From Lachnospiraceae bacterium (lineage in GTDB: Bacteria; Bacillota; Clostridia; Lachnospirales; Lachnospiraceae): a stretch of 64,000 nucleotides of DNA. Location: NCBI GenBank assembly GCA_029012365.1, contig JAQXLY010000035.1, positions 33,026-97,025 on the forward strand, given 5' to 3'. Every line of letters starts with the position of its first letter. Position 1 is the stretch's first letter. This document shows positions 53,202 through 62,943 of the stretch, piece after piece. The translations under genes and the position numbers were made by a program. The notes below the pieces were generated by a model. It made no database searches. It saw nothing but the letters and a program-made list of their open reading frames with translations, and was not told where the DNA came from.

Positions 53202-54866
53202 ATGAAACGAAATGCTTTAAAAAAGCGGTTTTTCAGGGAATTGAAAAGTGAATTCGGAAAATATGCGGTAATCTTTTTGTTTCTCACGGGGGCAATCGGG
53301 TTTGTTTCCGGCTTTCTGGTAGCCAGTGACAGTATGCTGGCGGCTTATGATGAGAGCTTTACAAAATATAATGTGGAAGATGGCAATTTTGAATTGACCG
53401 GACCGGCAGAGGAGCAATTCTTAGAGGTGCTTGCCGAGGATGGTCTCACCGTATATGAGAACTTCTATCGTAACGAGGAGGTAGAGGAAACAAGAGCCAC
53501 TCTGCGTATTTTTAAAATCCGTGACGAGGTAAACAGGGGATGCTTAATGGACGGAGAATTACCGCAAACAGCAGAGGAGATTGCAATAGACCGGATGCAT
53601 GCGGAAAATAATAAAATCTCCGTCGGAGATAGACTTAACGTCGGAGGGAGGAAACTGCTCGTTTCCGGACTGGTGGCGCTTCCCGACTACAGTGCATTGT
53701 ATGAGAAGCCGTCCGATATGATGTTTGATGCGGTAGAATTCGGCGTTGCCGTCATGACGGAGGAAGGGGCGGCGCAGCTTGGAGATGCACATTTGCATTA
53801 CAGCTATTCCTGGAAGGACAGCAAAAAGCCGTCAGGGGAGAAAAAGGAGACAGAACGTGCCAAAGAGATACTTGAGGTATTGATAAAGGGTGCTGTATTG
53901 ACGGGGAATATGCCTTTGGAATTTATCCCGGCGGTGTCCAACCAGGCAATCAGATTCGTAGGAGATGATATCGGGAGCGACGGCAAAATGATTGCTGCAT
54001 TCTTGTACATTATCATTGCAATTCTGGCGTTTGTCTTTGCCATTACCATCAGTAACACAATTACCAAAGAGGCAACGGTTATCGGGACGCTGCGTGCTTT
54101 AGGTTATACAAAAGGCGAGCTGGTGCGGCATTATCTGACTCTGCCGATGACGGTGGTGGCAGTGGCAGCGGTAATCGGAAACGTACTTGGGTATACCGTG
54201 TTTAAGAATATAGCGGCAGCAATGTACTATAAAAGCTACAGCCTGCCTACTTATGTTACCTTATGGAACGGGGATGCATTTCTCCGGACGACATTTATTC
54301 CGGTTATTATCATGTTCCTCATTAATGTAATCATGCTTGAGCGAAAGCTCTCTCTGTCACCGCTTCGATTTTTACGCAGAAATTTAAGCAGAAAGGGATA
54401 TAAGAGAGTAATCCGGCTAAATAGTCATCTGCCGATTATGCAAAGATTCCGGCTACGTATTTTGCTTCAGAATCTGCCGAATTATATTATGATTCTGGTG
54501 GGAGTATTTTTTGCAAACCTGATACTCTTATTCGGTTTTGTGCTACCGCCGCTTGTGGACGGGTATGAGAAGGATATTACATCAAATGTAATCTGTGCAT
54601 ATCAATACATTTTAAAAGCTCCGGCAGAGACAAATGAACCGGCTGCGGAAAAATATAGTGTTACGGCATTGCAGACAGTGGAAGGCAGGCTGAAAAGCGA
54701 AGAGATTATGGTTTATGGTATCACAGAAAACAGCCGTTATGTGCAGGCAGAGTTCGGAGACGGCGTACTGGTTTCTAATGCATATGCGGGAAAGCACGGG
54801 ATAAAGGCGGGAGATAAAATTACGCTGGAGGAACGCTTTGGCGGGTTCCGAAAAACGATGCACTAA
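53202..54866 (+). pseudogene. FtsX-type ABC permease, truncated at the 3' end
   Basis: A 554-residue open frame with an N-terminal helix (about 20-42), a first extracytoplasmic domain, a complete FtsX helix block (about 265-390), another helix near 440 and the start of a second extracytoplasmic domain. The frame then stops (RFGGFRKTMH), where two-FtsX permeases continue for about 200 residues with the last helices. Neither other frame downstream resembles FtsX. The final transport block is missing, so it is probably a decayed gene, though a short functional form cannot be excluded. GGGGGAG precedes ATG 53202. Confidence 0.72.
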
Positions 54867-54892
54867 AGATGACGGAGTAGCGAAAAGCACTG

Positions 54893-54921
54893 TTGTTATT
54901 TTTTGGCGAGTGTGTTAAAAT
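54893..54921 (+). promoter_or_regulatory. Predicted promoter of dnaX-ybaB-recR
   Basis: TTGTTA (54893-54898) and TAAAAT (54916-54921) are 17 bp apart. A small hairpin with a short T run (54932-54959) lies between it and dnaX. Confidence 0.6.
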
Positions 54922-54931
54922 AATATGCGGA

Positions 54932-54959
54932 GGCGGAAGGTGTTGTCCTTCTGCCTTTT
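54932..54959 (+). terminator. Hairpin with T run in the dnaX leader
   Basis: GGCGGAAGG pairs with CCTTCTGCC (one G-T pair), followed by TTTT. It may be a weak terminator or attenuator of the leader. Confidence 0.45.
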
Positions 54960-55044
54960 CGTTGGATGAAAAAGCAGGATGCGGATGTGCGGATGCATTA
55001 TGATAAGTTGATGCGAGCAGCCACCGCAGATAGGAAGAGGTATT

Positions 55045-56625
55045 ATGTCGTATACTGCGTTATATCGAAAATTCAGACCGGATACGTTTGATGAGGTAAA
55101 GGGGCAGACACCGATTGTGACAACACTTCGCAATCAGGTGAAGGCATCCCGGATGTCTCATGCCTATTTATTTTGCGGTACCCGCGGTACCGGTAAAACT
55201 ACGATTGCAAAAATCTTGGCGAAGGCGGCAAACTGCGACGCACCCGTAGACGGAAATCCGTGCGGAAAATGTGCCATGTGTCAGTCGATTGCAGCAGGAA
55301 CTTCCATGAACGTGATTGAAATTGACGCAGCATCCAATAACGGCGTGGACAATATCCGCGAGATTGTGGAAGAGGTACGTTACTCTCCTACGGAGGGGCG
55401 CTATAAGGTATATATTATCGACGAGGTGCATATGCTCTCTACCGGAGCCTTTAATGCGCTGTTAAAGACGTTAGAGGAGCCGCCGTCTTATGTCATTTTT
55501 ATTCTGGCAACTACGGAGGCTCATAAGCTTCCGGTCACGATTTTATCCCGCTGTCAGCGCTATGATTTCTCCCGCATTACGGTGGATGAGATTACGGAAC
55601 GGTTGACGGATTTGATGGGGCGGGAGGGAATTTCGGCAGAGGAAAAAGCGTTACGATATGTGGCGAGAGCCGCAGACGGTGCCATGCGTGATGCCTTGAG
55701 CTTATTAGATCGGTGCATTGCCTTTTATCCGGGAGAAGTGCTTACTTACGATAATGTACTGGAGGTACTTGGTACGGTTGATACGCAGGTGTTCGGAAAG
55801 CTCCTTCGTGCGGTACGTACCGGAGATGTAGGCGGTGCCATGCGTGTATTGGACGATACGGTAATGCGCGGGCGCGATTTAGCACAGTTTGTAGTAGATT
55901 TTACATGGTATCTGCGTAATCTGCTGCTGGCGAAGTCAGTGGAAGCTCCGGAAGAGTTTTTGGATATTTCCGGTGATCAAATGGGAGATTTTCTTGCCGA
56001 AGCGGCTGAAAACGAAACGGAAACCTTAGTGCGGTATATTAATGTATGTTCGGATTTGACGAATCGTATCCGCTATGCGGGAGCAAAGCGGGTGATGATA
56101 GAAGTAACTCTGATCAGACTGTGCCGCCCGGAAACGGAGACGGATTACAGTGCTTTGTTAGACAGAGTGCGACATCTGGAAGAGCAGCTTGCAAACGGAA
56201 TGGTTGTAAAACAGGCGGAAGGAACCGGAACGGTGGCGGAACAGACTGTGAAAGAGTCTGAGCAGGAACCGGTTCCTGCCGCGGAGCTTCCGCAGGCAAT
56301 CGGAGAGGAAATAAGGGCAGTGGCAGAGAAATGGTCTTCTATTGTTTCATCTGCGGCCGGTCCGTTAAAGATTTATTTGCAGACCGCAAAACCGAGTGTG
56401 GATGAGAGCGGCACGAGGCTGATGCTGGTATATAATGATGAGTTTGACAAGTCTGCCATGGAAAGCGGCCAACATGTGGAAACCTTGCAGAATCTGATTG
56501 CAAAGCAGACCGGAAAGCGGGTGGAGATTGTGGTGGAGCTTGCAAAAAAGGGCAGAGGCAATATGGCAGCATATCCCGACTTATCCGGGTTACAGGGTAA
56601 GGTTGCGATTGAGTATGTAGATTAA
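55045..56625 (+). CDS. dnaX: DNA polymerase III subunit gamma/tau
   Basis: DnaX is the ATPase of the clamp loader. The 526-aa protein has Walker A (GTRGTGKTT), a zinc site (CGKCAMC and upstream Cys), Walker B (IIDEVHML), sensor 1 (LATTEAHKLP) and the SRC motif (ILSRCQ). The C-terminal tau part is short. GGAAGAGG precedes the ATG. dnaX-ybaB-recR order is standard for Firmicutes. Confidence 0.96.
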   Translation: MSYTALYRKFRPDTFDEVKGQTPIVTTLRNQVKASRMSHAYLFCGTRGTGKTTIAKILAKAANCDAPVDGNPCGKCAMCQSIAAGTSMNVIEIDAASNNGVDNIREIVEEVRYSPTEGRYKVYIIDEVHMLSTGAFNALLKTLEEPPSYVIFILATTEAHKLPVTILSRCQRYDFSRITVDEITERLTDLMGREGISAEEKALRYVARAADGAMRDALSLLDRCIAFYPGEVLTYDNVLEVLGTVDTQVFGKLLRAVRTGDVGGAMRVLDDTVMRGRDLAQFVVDFTWYLRNLLLAKSVEAPEEFLDISGDQMGDFLAEAAENETETLVRYINVCSDLTNRIRYAGAKRVMIEVTLIRLCRPETETDYSALLDRVRHLEEQLANGMVVKQAEGTGTVAEQTVKESEQEPVPAAELPQAIGEEIRAVAEKWSSIVSSAAGPLKIYLQTAKPSVDESGTRLMLVYNDEFDKSAMESGQHVETLQNLIAKQTGKRVEIVVELAKKGRGNMAAYPDLSGLQGKVAIEYVD

Positions 56626-56651
56626 GAATGAGATAGAAGGAGGATTTTACA

Positions 56652-57008
56652 ATGGCAAAAAGAGGTGGATTTCCGGGTGGCGCAATGCCCGGCAACATGG
56701 GTAATCTGATGAAGCAGGCACAGAGGATGCAGCGTCAGATGGAGGAAAAGCAGGCTGAAATCGAGGCAAAGGAATGGGAGGCAACGTCCGGCGGCGGAGC
56801 GGTGACGGTAAAGGTATCCGGCAAAAAGGAAGTGGTTTCCGTAAAGCTTTCCCCGGAGGTAGTAGACCCGGATGATGTGGAGATGTTAGAGGATTTGATT
56901 GTAGCGGCAACGAACGAAGCGCTTCGTAAAATGGAGGAAGAGTCTTCCCAGGTGATGGGCTCTATCGCAGGAGGACTCGGCGGTCTTGGTGGAGGATTTC
57001 CGTTCTAA
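56652..57008 (+). CDS. YbaB/EbfC-family nucleoid-associated protein
   Basis: A 118-aa DNA-binding protein. A helical middle ([20 protein letters not shown]) and the core ([26 protein letters not shown]) are typical. Gly-rich ends are also typical. AAGGAGG precedes the ATG. The stop shares one base with the recR start (TAATG). Confidence 0.95.
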   Translation: MAKRGGFPGGAMPGNMGNLMKQAQRMQRQMEEKQAEIEAKEWEATSGGGAVTVKVSGKKEVVSVKLSPEVVDPDDVEMLEDLIVAATNEALRKMEEESSQVMGSIAGGLGGLGGGFPF

Positions 57009-57604
57009 TGGATTATTACAGCAGTCAGATAAGCAAATTGATTGAAGAGTTTGCTTCTTTGCCGGGAATCGGTGCAAAGTCCGCACAACGTCTGGCATTT
57101 CATGTAATTAATATGCCTACGGAGCGGGTAGAGCAGTTTGCGGATGCTCTTGTAGAGGCACGCCGGAATGTCCGGTACTGTAAAGAGTGTTGTACCCTTA
57201 CCGACAGGGAAGTATGCCCGATATGTGCAAAAGAGGACAGGGACCACCGCACGATTATGGTGGTTGAGAATTCGAGAGACCTTGCGGCATATGAGAAAAC
57301 CGGGAAGTATAACGGAGTCTATCATGTATTGCATGGGGCAATTTCCCCGATGCTTGGTATCGGTCCTGCGGATTTACGGATGAAGGAGCTGATGCTCCGC
57401 CTGCAGGGGGACGTGGATGAAGTGATTATTGCTACGAATTCCAGTCTGGAGGGAGAAGCAACGGCAATGTATTTAAGCAAGCTGATAAAGCCTGCGGGAA
57501 TTAAGGTGACACGTATTGCCAGCGGTGTACCTGTAGGCGGTGATTTGGAGTACATTGACGAGGTAACGCTGCTTCGTGCCCTGGACGGGCGAACGGAACT
57601 GTAA
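57008..57604 (+). CDS. recR: Recombination mediator protein RecR
   Basis: RecR loads RecA at gaps with RecO/RecF. The 198-aa protein has an N-terminal helix-hairpin-helix (LPGIGAKSAQRLAFH), a zinc finger (CKECC and CPIC) and a TOPRIM domain (VVENSRDLAAYEKTG, HVLHGAISPMLGIGP). It starts inside the ybaB stop codon. Confidence 0.96.
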   Translation: MDYYSSQISKLIEEFASLPGIGAKSAQRLAFHVINMPTERVEQFADALVEARRNVRYCKECCTLTDREVCPICAKEDRDHRTIMVVENSRDLAAYEKTGKYNGVYHVLHGAISPMLGIGPADLRMKELMLRLQGDVDEVIIATNSSLEGEATAMYLSKLIKPAGIKVTRIASGVPVGGDLEYIDEVTLLRALDGRTEL

Positions 57605-57625
57605 GGCAATATCTGCGGTTAATGC

Positions 57626-58240
57626 TCAGCCGAATTCCCTGTACGTGTAACGAAGCTCATCGGGAGGGGGTAAGGCAGAGGCCACTTCGCCGGTTTCGAA
57701 AAACAGGCTTAATCCGTAACGGATGCCTATGTGAATACGGTCGGCGAGTGACATGACCGTGTGCAGCCTTGTAGTTTGTAAGAGCATCCGGTCCAACAGA
57801 CCGGACAGGTTTACGATACCTGTGATAAAGGCATCGCCTACGGAGATTAGTTCTTTTCCCACACCGGCACCCGGCTTTAAGGAGCCGATACCAAGGGTAA
57901 AGTAACCGATGTGTGCCTGTTTTCCCAAGGAGGCATCAATCGCAATAATATAAGGATTTTTATGGCGGCAGTGGATTTCCTGAACCACGGCCGCTAAATT
58001 TTTTGCATGTACAGGTGCTTCAAGTGTGCCGTATACATAATAGTTTCGATTAGAATGCCGTTCCAGCTTGTAGCCGATCAGCGGTCCGAGAGAGTCTCCG
58101 GTGGCGCGGTCGGAGCCGATGCATAAGAAAATCAGGGTTTCCGAAGGAGAAAGGTGTGCATGTAATAATGCCGAAAGGGCCTGTCCGAATTGTGCAGAGG
58201 ATGCATAGTCCTTCGCATTGTAATAGTAAATAGTATTCAA
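57626..58240 (-). CDS. YyaC-like spore protease-related protein (DUF1256)
   Basis: A 204-aa protein with FLCIGSDRATGDSLGPLIGYKL, GTLEAPVHAKNL and IAIDASLGK, the marks of the YyaC family, which is related to the GPR spore protease and made in sporulating Firmicutes. I chose the TTG at 58238-58240, because GGAGG lies eight bases upstream; a longer frame to 58348 has no site. It is convergent with recR. It hints at, but does not prove, spore formation. Confidence 0.86.
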   Translation of the reverse strand: MNTIYYYNAKDYASSAQFGQALSALLHAHLSPSETLIFLCIGSDRATGDSLGPLIGYKLERHSNRNYYVYGTLEAPVHAKNLAAVVQEIHCRHKNPYIIAIDASLGKQAHIGYFTLGIGSLKPGAGVGKELISVGDAFITGIVNLSGLLDRMLLQTTRLHTVMSLADRIHIGIRYGLSLFFETGEVASALPPPDELRYTYREFG

Positions 58241-58539
58241 ATGAGATTCCTCCGTAACTATAAAAATCGGGTGTCTATAATAAAAGTATTCCCCTATGTA
58301 TAAAAAATAGAATTGAAAAATTGGGGAAAAACGGAAATCAGGCGACACGAAGTGACGAAAACAAACGGGTTCTGCCCGGAACTATAAGAAAACGATGCGA
58401 TAAGCGGTGTATTTGAACGAATGCCGTAAACAAAATCTTTTTTGCGACAGCAGAGTTTGGCAAAAAAAGCGGAACTTGTTCGGTATGATGATGCTAGTAA
58501 ACCGAAAAGGCACACACTGTTGCGGAAAGGAAGGCAGAT

Positions 58540-59850
58540 ATGGTAGAGAAAATCGTTCAGAAAGAGGAAGAGGAAAGACCGGAGGACGGAAACCGGCTAT
58601 TCAAATTACCGAAACACATAAAGCAGATAGGGCGGGGAGGAAATTGCCCGGAAATCTACATAGAAGATTATGCGGAAGGATATTTGCGGAGACTGGCGGG
58701 GAGTGATTATGCCGAATGCCGTGTGGCTGTTTTGGTAGGAGAATTTATAAAGTCGGAAGGGAAACGGTATGTGTTTATCCGCGGTGCAATCGAGGCAGAG
58801 GATGTAATGGAGGATAATGTGGCGCGGTTTACCTCCGACGCATGGGCGGGAGTGTATGAAAAAATCAAGAGATATTTTCCTTATTATGAGGCAGTCGGCT
58901 GGTTTTTGGGAGGACCGGAATTTCTGACGGAGGTCAATGATGCCGTGCGTCAGACTCATTTGGACTGGTTCGGCGGAAGGGACCGGGTGCTTTTTAAGAT
59001 TGACCCGGTGGAAAAGGATGCGGTATTTTATTTATACGATAAAGGAGAATTGAAGCAGTGGCCGGGGTACTGTATTTATTATGAAAAGAACGAAGAAATG
59101 CAGGATTATCTGGTGGCAGGGGCACCGGCTTCCGTGGATGCGGGATATACAGAGCCTGTTTTGGCGGAGTTAGGAAAACGTATGGGGCGTACGGAAGAAG
59201 ATGGGGCAATTCGGCAGGAGCATCCGACGGAGCCGGAAAATACAGATATGAAAAGGAAGACGATAAAAGAAAGAAAACCGGAGAAGGGTGGCGGCCGTCA
59301 CGGAACCGGTATTGCGGTGGCAGCGGTATTGTTTGCGATAGGTGCGTTTGCACTTCGGGGAAGAGAATCGGAGTTGGCAGGAATATTGCATATACCTGCA
59401 CCGGTTCCGACCGCCGGTGTTTATAATCAGGCGGAGGAGGGCGAAAGTCAGGTGCAGACGAATGCCAGACCGGAGCCGTCTGTTACTGTTTTGCCGGAAG
59501 TCATGCCGGAAGGAATTTTATCCGGGAGTATATTTGAATCCGACTTCAAACCTGTGGATGAGGAGCCGTATATTCCGGGAGCGGGCAGAAAAGAAGAAAC
59601 GGAGGATGTAACACCGACAAAAGCAGTGTCGACGGAAACAGTGCCTGTACCTACGGAAGCGCCGTCGGACGATAATGATGTGATAGTAACCGATGCAATG
59701 GAATTATATATTGTCCAGCGAGGAGATACGCTTGCCGGAATCTGCCGACGTTATTACGGAGATACACTTCGTATCGAGGAGGTTAAGGGAATTAATCAGA
59801 TTCCGGATGAAAACTGGATTTATGCGGGACAGGAATTGTATCTTCCGTAA
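58540..59850 (+). CDS. Membrane protein with degenerate MPN-like domain and C-terminal LysM
   Basis: A 436-aa protein. Residues 38-190 read like a JAB/MPN fold (VAVLVGEFIKSEGKRYVFIRG, EAVGWFLGGPEF, VLFKIDPVEKDAVFYLY), but the zinc motif HSHPGF is replaced by LGGPEF, so it should be inactive. A Lys/Arg-rich stretch and one membrane helix (about 256-272) follow, then a Thr/Pro/Glu linker and a LysM domain (about 391-436: LYIVQRGDTLAGICRRYYGD). GGAAAGGAAGG precedes the ATG. LysM should bind peptidoglycan outside; the MPN-like part would stay in the cytoplasm. Function is unknown. Confidence 0.8.
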   Translation: MVEKIVQKEEEERPEDGNRLFKLPKHIKQIGRGGNCPEIYIEDYAEGYLRRLAGSDYAECRVAVLVGEFIKSEGKRYVFIRGAIEAEDVMEDNVARFTSDAWAGVYEKIKRYFPYYEAVGWFLGGPEFLTEVNDAVRQTHLDWFGGRDRVLFKIDPVEKDAVFYLYDKGELKQWPGYCIYYEKNEEMQDYLVAGAPASVDAGYTEPVLAELGKRMGRTEEDGAIRQEHPTEPENTDMKRKTIKERKPEKGGGRHGTGIAVAAVLFAIGAFALRGRESELAGILHIPAPVPTAGVYNQAEEGESQVQTNARPEPSVTVLPEVMPEGILSGSIFESDFKPVDEEPYIPGAGRKEETEDVTPTKAVSTETVPVPTEAPSDDNDVIVTDAMELYIVQRGDTLAGICRRYYGDTLRIEEVKGINQIPDENWIYAGQELYLP

Positions 59851-59901
59851 GTGCCTGACAGAGATTTCATATATCCTCTTTTGAAATCCCGGATTGACTG
59901 T

Positions 59902-61062
59902 ATGGGGACTTTGTATTATGATGTAGAAAAGAATGTATGCAGCATACGGGAGGAGCTTACGGGATACATGAAAAAACTGAAAATAGTGATTGCTGTTCTC
60001 GTTTTATTATTTGTGGCGGGAGTGGCGGTACATAGCGTGTTTGGAAAACGGGAATATGAGGGATATGAGGTTGTGCGTGAGCTTGAGGTCAGCGAGGTTT
60101 TGAACTATTCGGAGGTAGACGGTGCACTCGTACGCTGTGGAAAAGAAGGAGCACAGGCAGTCTCGAAAGACGGGACGGTGCTTTGGAATGTTACTTACGG
60201 CACAATGAAAAATCCAAGCTTTACCTTTTGCGGTTTCGTGATGGCGATTGCGGATATCGGTGCAAAACAGTATCTGTTGTCGGATGGAACGGGCATTACA
60301 AAAACTTTTTCTACCCCTTATCAGATACAGGCAATCAGTGTCTCGAAACAGGGAGTGACGGCAGTGTTAATGAACGGAGAGGAAAAGGATTATATCTGCC
60401 TGTACAGCAAGGATGGTGAGCTTCTTTCGGAAATAGAGACCGTAGTGGCACGTGATGGTTTTCCGCTGGCACTGGCATTGTCGGAGGACGGAAAAAAACT
60501 GATAACTTCTTATATGAAGGTAGAACGGGACGAGCCGGTAAGCAGCGTTACTTTTTATAATTTTGGTGAAGTCGGGCAGAATTATACGAGAAATTTAGTC
60601 GGACAGGTGCAGTATGCGCAGTGTATGGTTCCGCGTATTACCTTCTGGGATAACGATACGGTTGCTGTTGTGGGAGATAACGTTCTGGAGCTTTTTTCTA
60701 TGAAGGAGATTCCGGAACCGATTCATAAAAAGGAGATTTCTTCGGAAATCAAAAGTATAGCCTTCGGAGATTACTTGTGTATGGTAACAAAAAACAAGGA
60801 GGGTCAGGAAATTCTGGAGGCATATGACAAATCCGGTGAGATTCGGATGAAAAAGGTCATTACGTTTCCTTATGCAGGGATGCATACAGCAGGGAAGGAA
60901 GTAGTATTGTTCAGCTATTCGGACTGTGAGATTTACGGAATCGACGGTACTTTGATTTACCGCGGAACATTTGAAAACGGTGTCCGTCATATGTTTGTTA
61001 TCGGCGGAAACCGGTATTATCTGGTCGAAAACCGTTTGGTGCGGGTAATCAGGTTGAAATAA
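59902..61062 (+). CDS. DUF5711-like membrane-anchored beta-propeller protein
   Basis: A protein of about 386 residues with one membrane helix near the N-terminus (IVIAVLVLLFVAGVAVHSVF) and an outside domain of repeated beta-strand blades, matching DUF5711-type proteins often found near CvpA genes in Lachnospiraceae. The start is uncertain: ATG 59902 keeps a short cytoplasmic tail but has no clear site, ATG 59968 has GGAGGAG 12 bases upstream, and GTG 59851 is less likely. Function is unknown. Confidence 0.78.
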   Translation: MGTLYYDVEKNVCSIREELTGYMKKLKIVIAVLVLLFVAGVAVHSVFGKREYEGYEVVRELEVSEVLNYSEVDGALVRCGKEGAQAVSKDGTVLWNVTYGTMKNPSFTFCGFVMAIADIGAKQYLLSDGTGITKTFSTPYQIQAISVSKQGVTAVLMNGEEKDYICLYSKDGELLSEIETVVARDGFPLALALSEDGKKLITSYMKVERDEPVSSVTFYNFGEVGQNYTRNLVGQVQYAQCMVPRITFWDNDTVAVVGDNVLELFSMKEIPEPIHKKEISSEIKSIAFGDYLCMVTKNKEGQEILEAYDKSGEIRMKKVITFPYAGMHTAGKEVVLFSYSDCEIYGIDGTLIYRGTFENGVRHMFVIGGNRYYLVENRLVRVIRLK

Positions 61063-61085
61063 CAAAAGAAGGGAATGGTAGATTT

Positions 61086-61766
61086 ATGAATTGGGTATTG
61101 ATTGCTGTTATCGGAATAATTGCGGTGTTAGGATGGCTCGGCTTAAAAAAGGGTCTGATTAAGATGGTGTTTTCGCTTGTGTCAACTGTGGCGGCGTTGC
61201 TTATTGCGGCAATTTTCAGCCCGGTCGTGGCGGGGATGATGAAGAGTAATGAGGAAATCGTAGGGTTCTTTGATGAAAAAATCGGTTCATTTTTGGATTT
61301 CTCCGGCGAAGAGGCAAAAGAAGACGAGCAGGAATCCTTCATTGACTCACTTCCGCTTCCGGGAACATTTAAGGAAACCCTTGCAAAAAACAATACCGTG
61401 GAAAATTATGTTTCGATGCAGGCAGAGAATTTTGAAGAGTATGTATGCCGGCAGATTGCGAATGTAATTATGAATGCGATAGCATTTGTGATTACGCTTG
61501 TTCTGGCAATAATCGCTCTGGTATTTCTGTGCAATGCGCTGGACTTAATTGCAAAGCTTCCGCTGCTTCGACAGATTAATGCGGTTTCGGGTCTTGCTGC
61601 CGGCCTTGCGGAAGGGATTTTGCTGGTATGGATATTATTTGCGGTATTAACGATGTTTGCCGGCTCGGAATTCGGGCGGGAGGCGTTGGAAATGATTGCG
61701 GAAAATCCTTTTCTTGATTTCCTATATAAGAATAATCTGGTATCAAGGTTTATTGCGCGGGGATAA
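61086..61766 (+). CDS. CvpA-family membrane protein
   Basis: A 226-aa protein with an N-terminal helix pair (about 3-50: IAVLGWLGLKKGLIKMVFSL), a soluble loop of about 75 residues and two C-terminal helices (about 130-190). KKGLI and AGLAEGILL match the CvpA family, which is linked to envelope stress. GAAGGGAATGG precedes the ATG. Confidence 0.82.
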   Translation: MNWVLIAVIGIIAVLGWLGLKKGLIKMVFSLVSTVAALLIAAIFSPVVAGMMKSNEEIVGFFDEKIGSFLDFSGEEAKEDEQESFIDSLPLPGTFKETLAKNNTVENYVSMQAENFEEYVCRQIANVIMNAIAFVITLVLAIIALVFLCNALDLIAKLPLLRQINAVSGLAAGLAEGILLVWILFAVLTMFAGSEFGREALEMIAENPFLDFLYKNNLVSRFIARG

Positions 61767-61832
61767 TATGAATAGGCCTGTTTGTTGAATATTGCAAAAG
61801 AGTGCCAATCCATGCGAAATGCAGGTTGGTGC

Positions 61833-61861
61833 TTGAAAAAATCATATAAATTTGGTATGCT
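61833..61861 (+). promoter_or_regulatory. Predicted promoter of the Eda-VOC gene
   Basis: TTGAAA (61833-61838) and TATGCT (61856-61861) are 17 bp apart, about 65 bp before the start codon. Confidence 0.65.
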
Positions 61862-61867
61862 ATGGAA

Positions 61868-61881
61868 TGTAAGCACTTACA
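61868..61881. promoter_or_regulatory. Palindromic operator overlapping the start site of the Eda-VOC gene
   Basis: TGTAAGCACTTACA is a perfect 6+6 inverted repeat with a two-base centre, seven bases after the -10. The position suggests repression; a sugar-acid regulator of GntR, LacI or IclR type could bind it. Confidence 0.6.
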
Positions 61882-61925
61882 ATGTATTTTAATTTACTAT
61901 ATTATAGCAGAAAGAGGAAATGAAG

Positions 61926-62888
61926 ATGGATGTTTTAACACAGTTTCAAAAGCTGGGAATCATTCCGGTAGTAAAGATTGATGATGCAGAAAATGCAGCT
62001 CCGCTTGCAAAGGCGCTTTGCGAGGGCGGTCTGCCGGTAGCGGAGGTTACTTTCCGTACAGATGCGGCAGAGGAAGCAATCAGAAGAATGTGTGCGGCAT
62101 GTCCGGAAATGTTAGTCGGTGCGGGTACGGTTCTGACAACGGAGCAGGTGGATCGTGCCGTAGCAGCGGGTGCAAAGTTTATTGTAAGTCCGGGGTTAAA
62201 TCCGCGTGTGGTAAAATATTGTAAAGAAAAGGGTGTGCCGATTACTCCGGGTACGTCCAGCCCTACGGATATCGAGCAGGCTTTGGAGCTTGGTCTTGAG
62301 GTAGTGAAGTTTTTCCCGGCAGAGGCATCCGGCGGAATCGCAAAGATTAAAGCGATGGCTGCACCGTACACAAAGGTGAAATTTATGCCGACCGGCGGTA
62401 TCAATGCAAAGAATCTGATGTCCTATCTGGATTTTCCGAAAATTATCGCCTGTGGCGGAAGCTGGATGGTAAGCGATGCATTAATTAATGAGGGAAACTT
62501 TGACGAAATTAAGCGTCTTACCAGAGAGGCTGTCAATACAATGCTCGGTTTTGAAATTGCCCATGTGGGTATCAATGCAAAGAGTGAAGAAGAGGCCGAT
62601 GATGTAGCCGGTTCTTTTGAAAAGTTATTCGGCTTTACAAAGAAAAACGGTAACAGCTCCGTATTTGCCGGCACGGGCATTGAAGTGATGAAGACTCCGT
62701 ATCTCGGTGCAAACGGTCACATTGCGATTCGTACCAATTATATTGAGCGTGCAAAGTATCATATGGAGCTTCAGGGCTTTGAGTTTGATGAATCTACTGC
62801 AAAAAAGGATGCAAAGGGAAATCTGACGGCTATCTATTTAAAGGGTGAGCTCGGTGGCTTTGCGGTGCATCTGGTACAGAAGAAGTAA
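61926..62888 (+). CDS. KDPG/KHG aldolase fused to a VOC-like domain
   Basis: A 320-aa fusion. Residues 1-205 are an Eda aldolase that splits 2-keto-3-deoxy-6-phosphogluconate: AEVTFRTD (Glu40), GAGTVLT, GTSSPTD and VVKFFPAEASGG with the Schiff-base Lys128. From about 210 a VOC/glyoxalase-like domain follows (EIAHVGINAKSEEEAD, FEKLFGF, GHIAIRT, FAVHLVQKK). The ATG at 61926 has AAAGAGG at better spacing than ATG 61920. Uronate degradation is the likely pathway, which fits the xylanase and fucosidase in the window. Confidence 0.9.
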   Translation: MDVLTQFQKLGIIPVVKIDDAENAAPLAKALCEGGLPVAEVTFRTDAAEEAIRRMCAACPEMLVGAGTVLTTEQVDRAVAAGAKFIVSPGLNPRVVKYCKEKGVPITPGTSSPTDIEQALELGLEVVKFFPAEASGGIAKIKAMAAPYTKVKFMPTGGINAKNLMSYLDFPKIIACGGSWMVSDALINEGNFDEIKRLTREAVNTMLGFEIAHVGINAKSEEEADDVAGSFEKLFGFTKKNGNSSVFAGTGIEVMKTPYLGANGHIAIRTNYIERAKYHMELQGFEFDESTAKKDAKGNLTAIYLKGELGGFAVHLVQKK

Positions 62889-62943
62889 GAAAGAGGACAG
62901 ACGTGGCTATGAGGTCGTTAAGTTAAGACTTTGAAAAAAGAAT

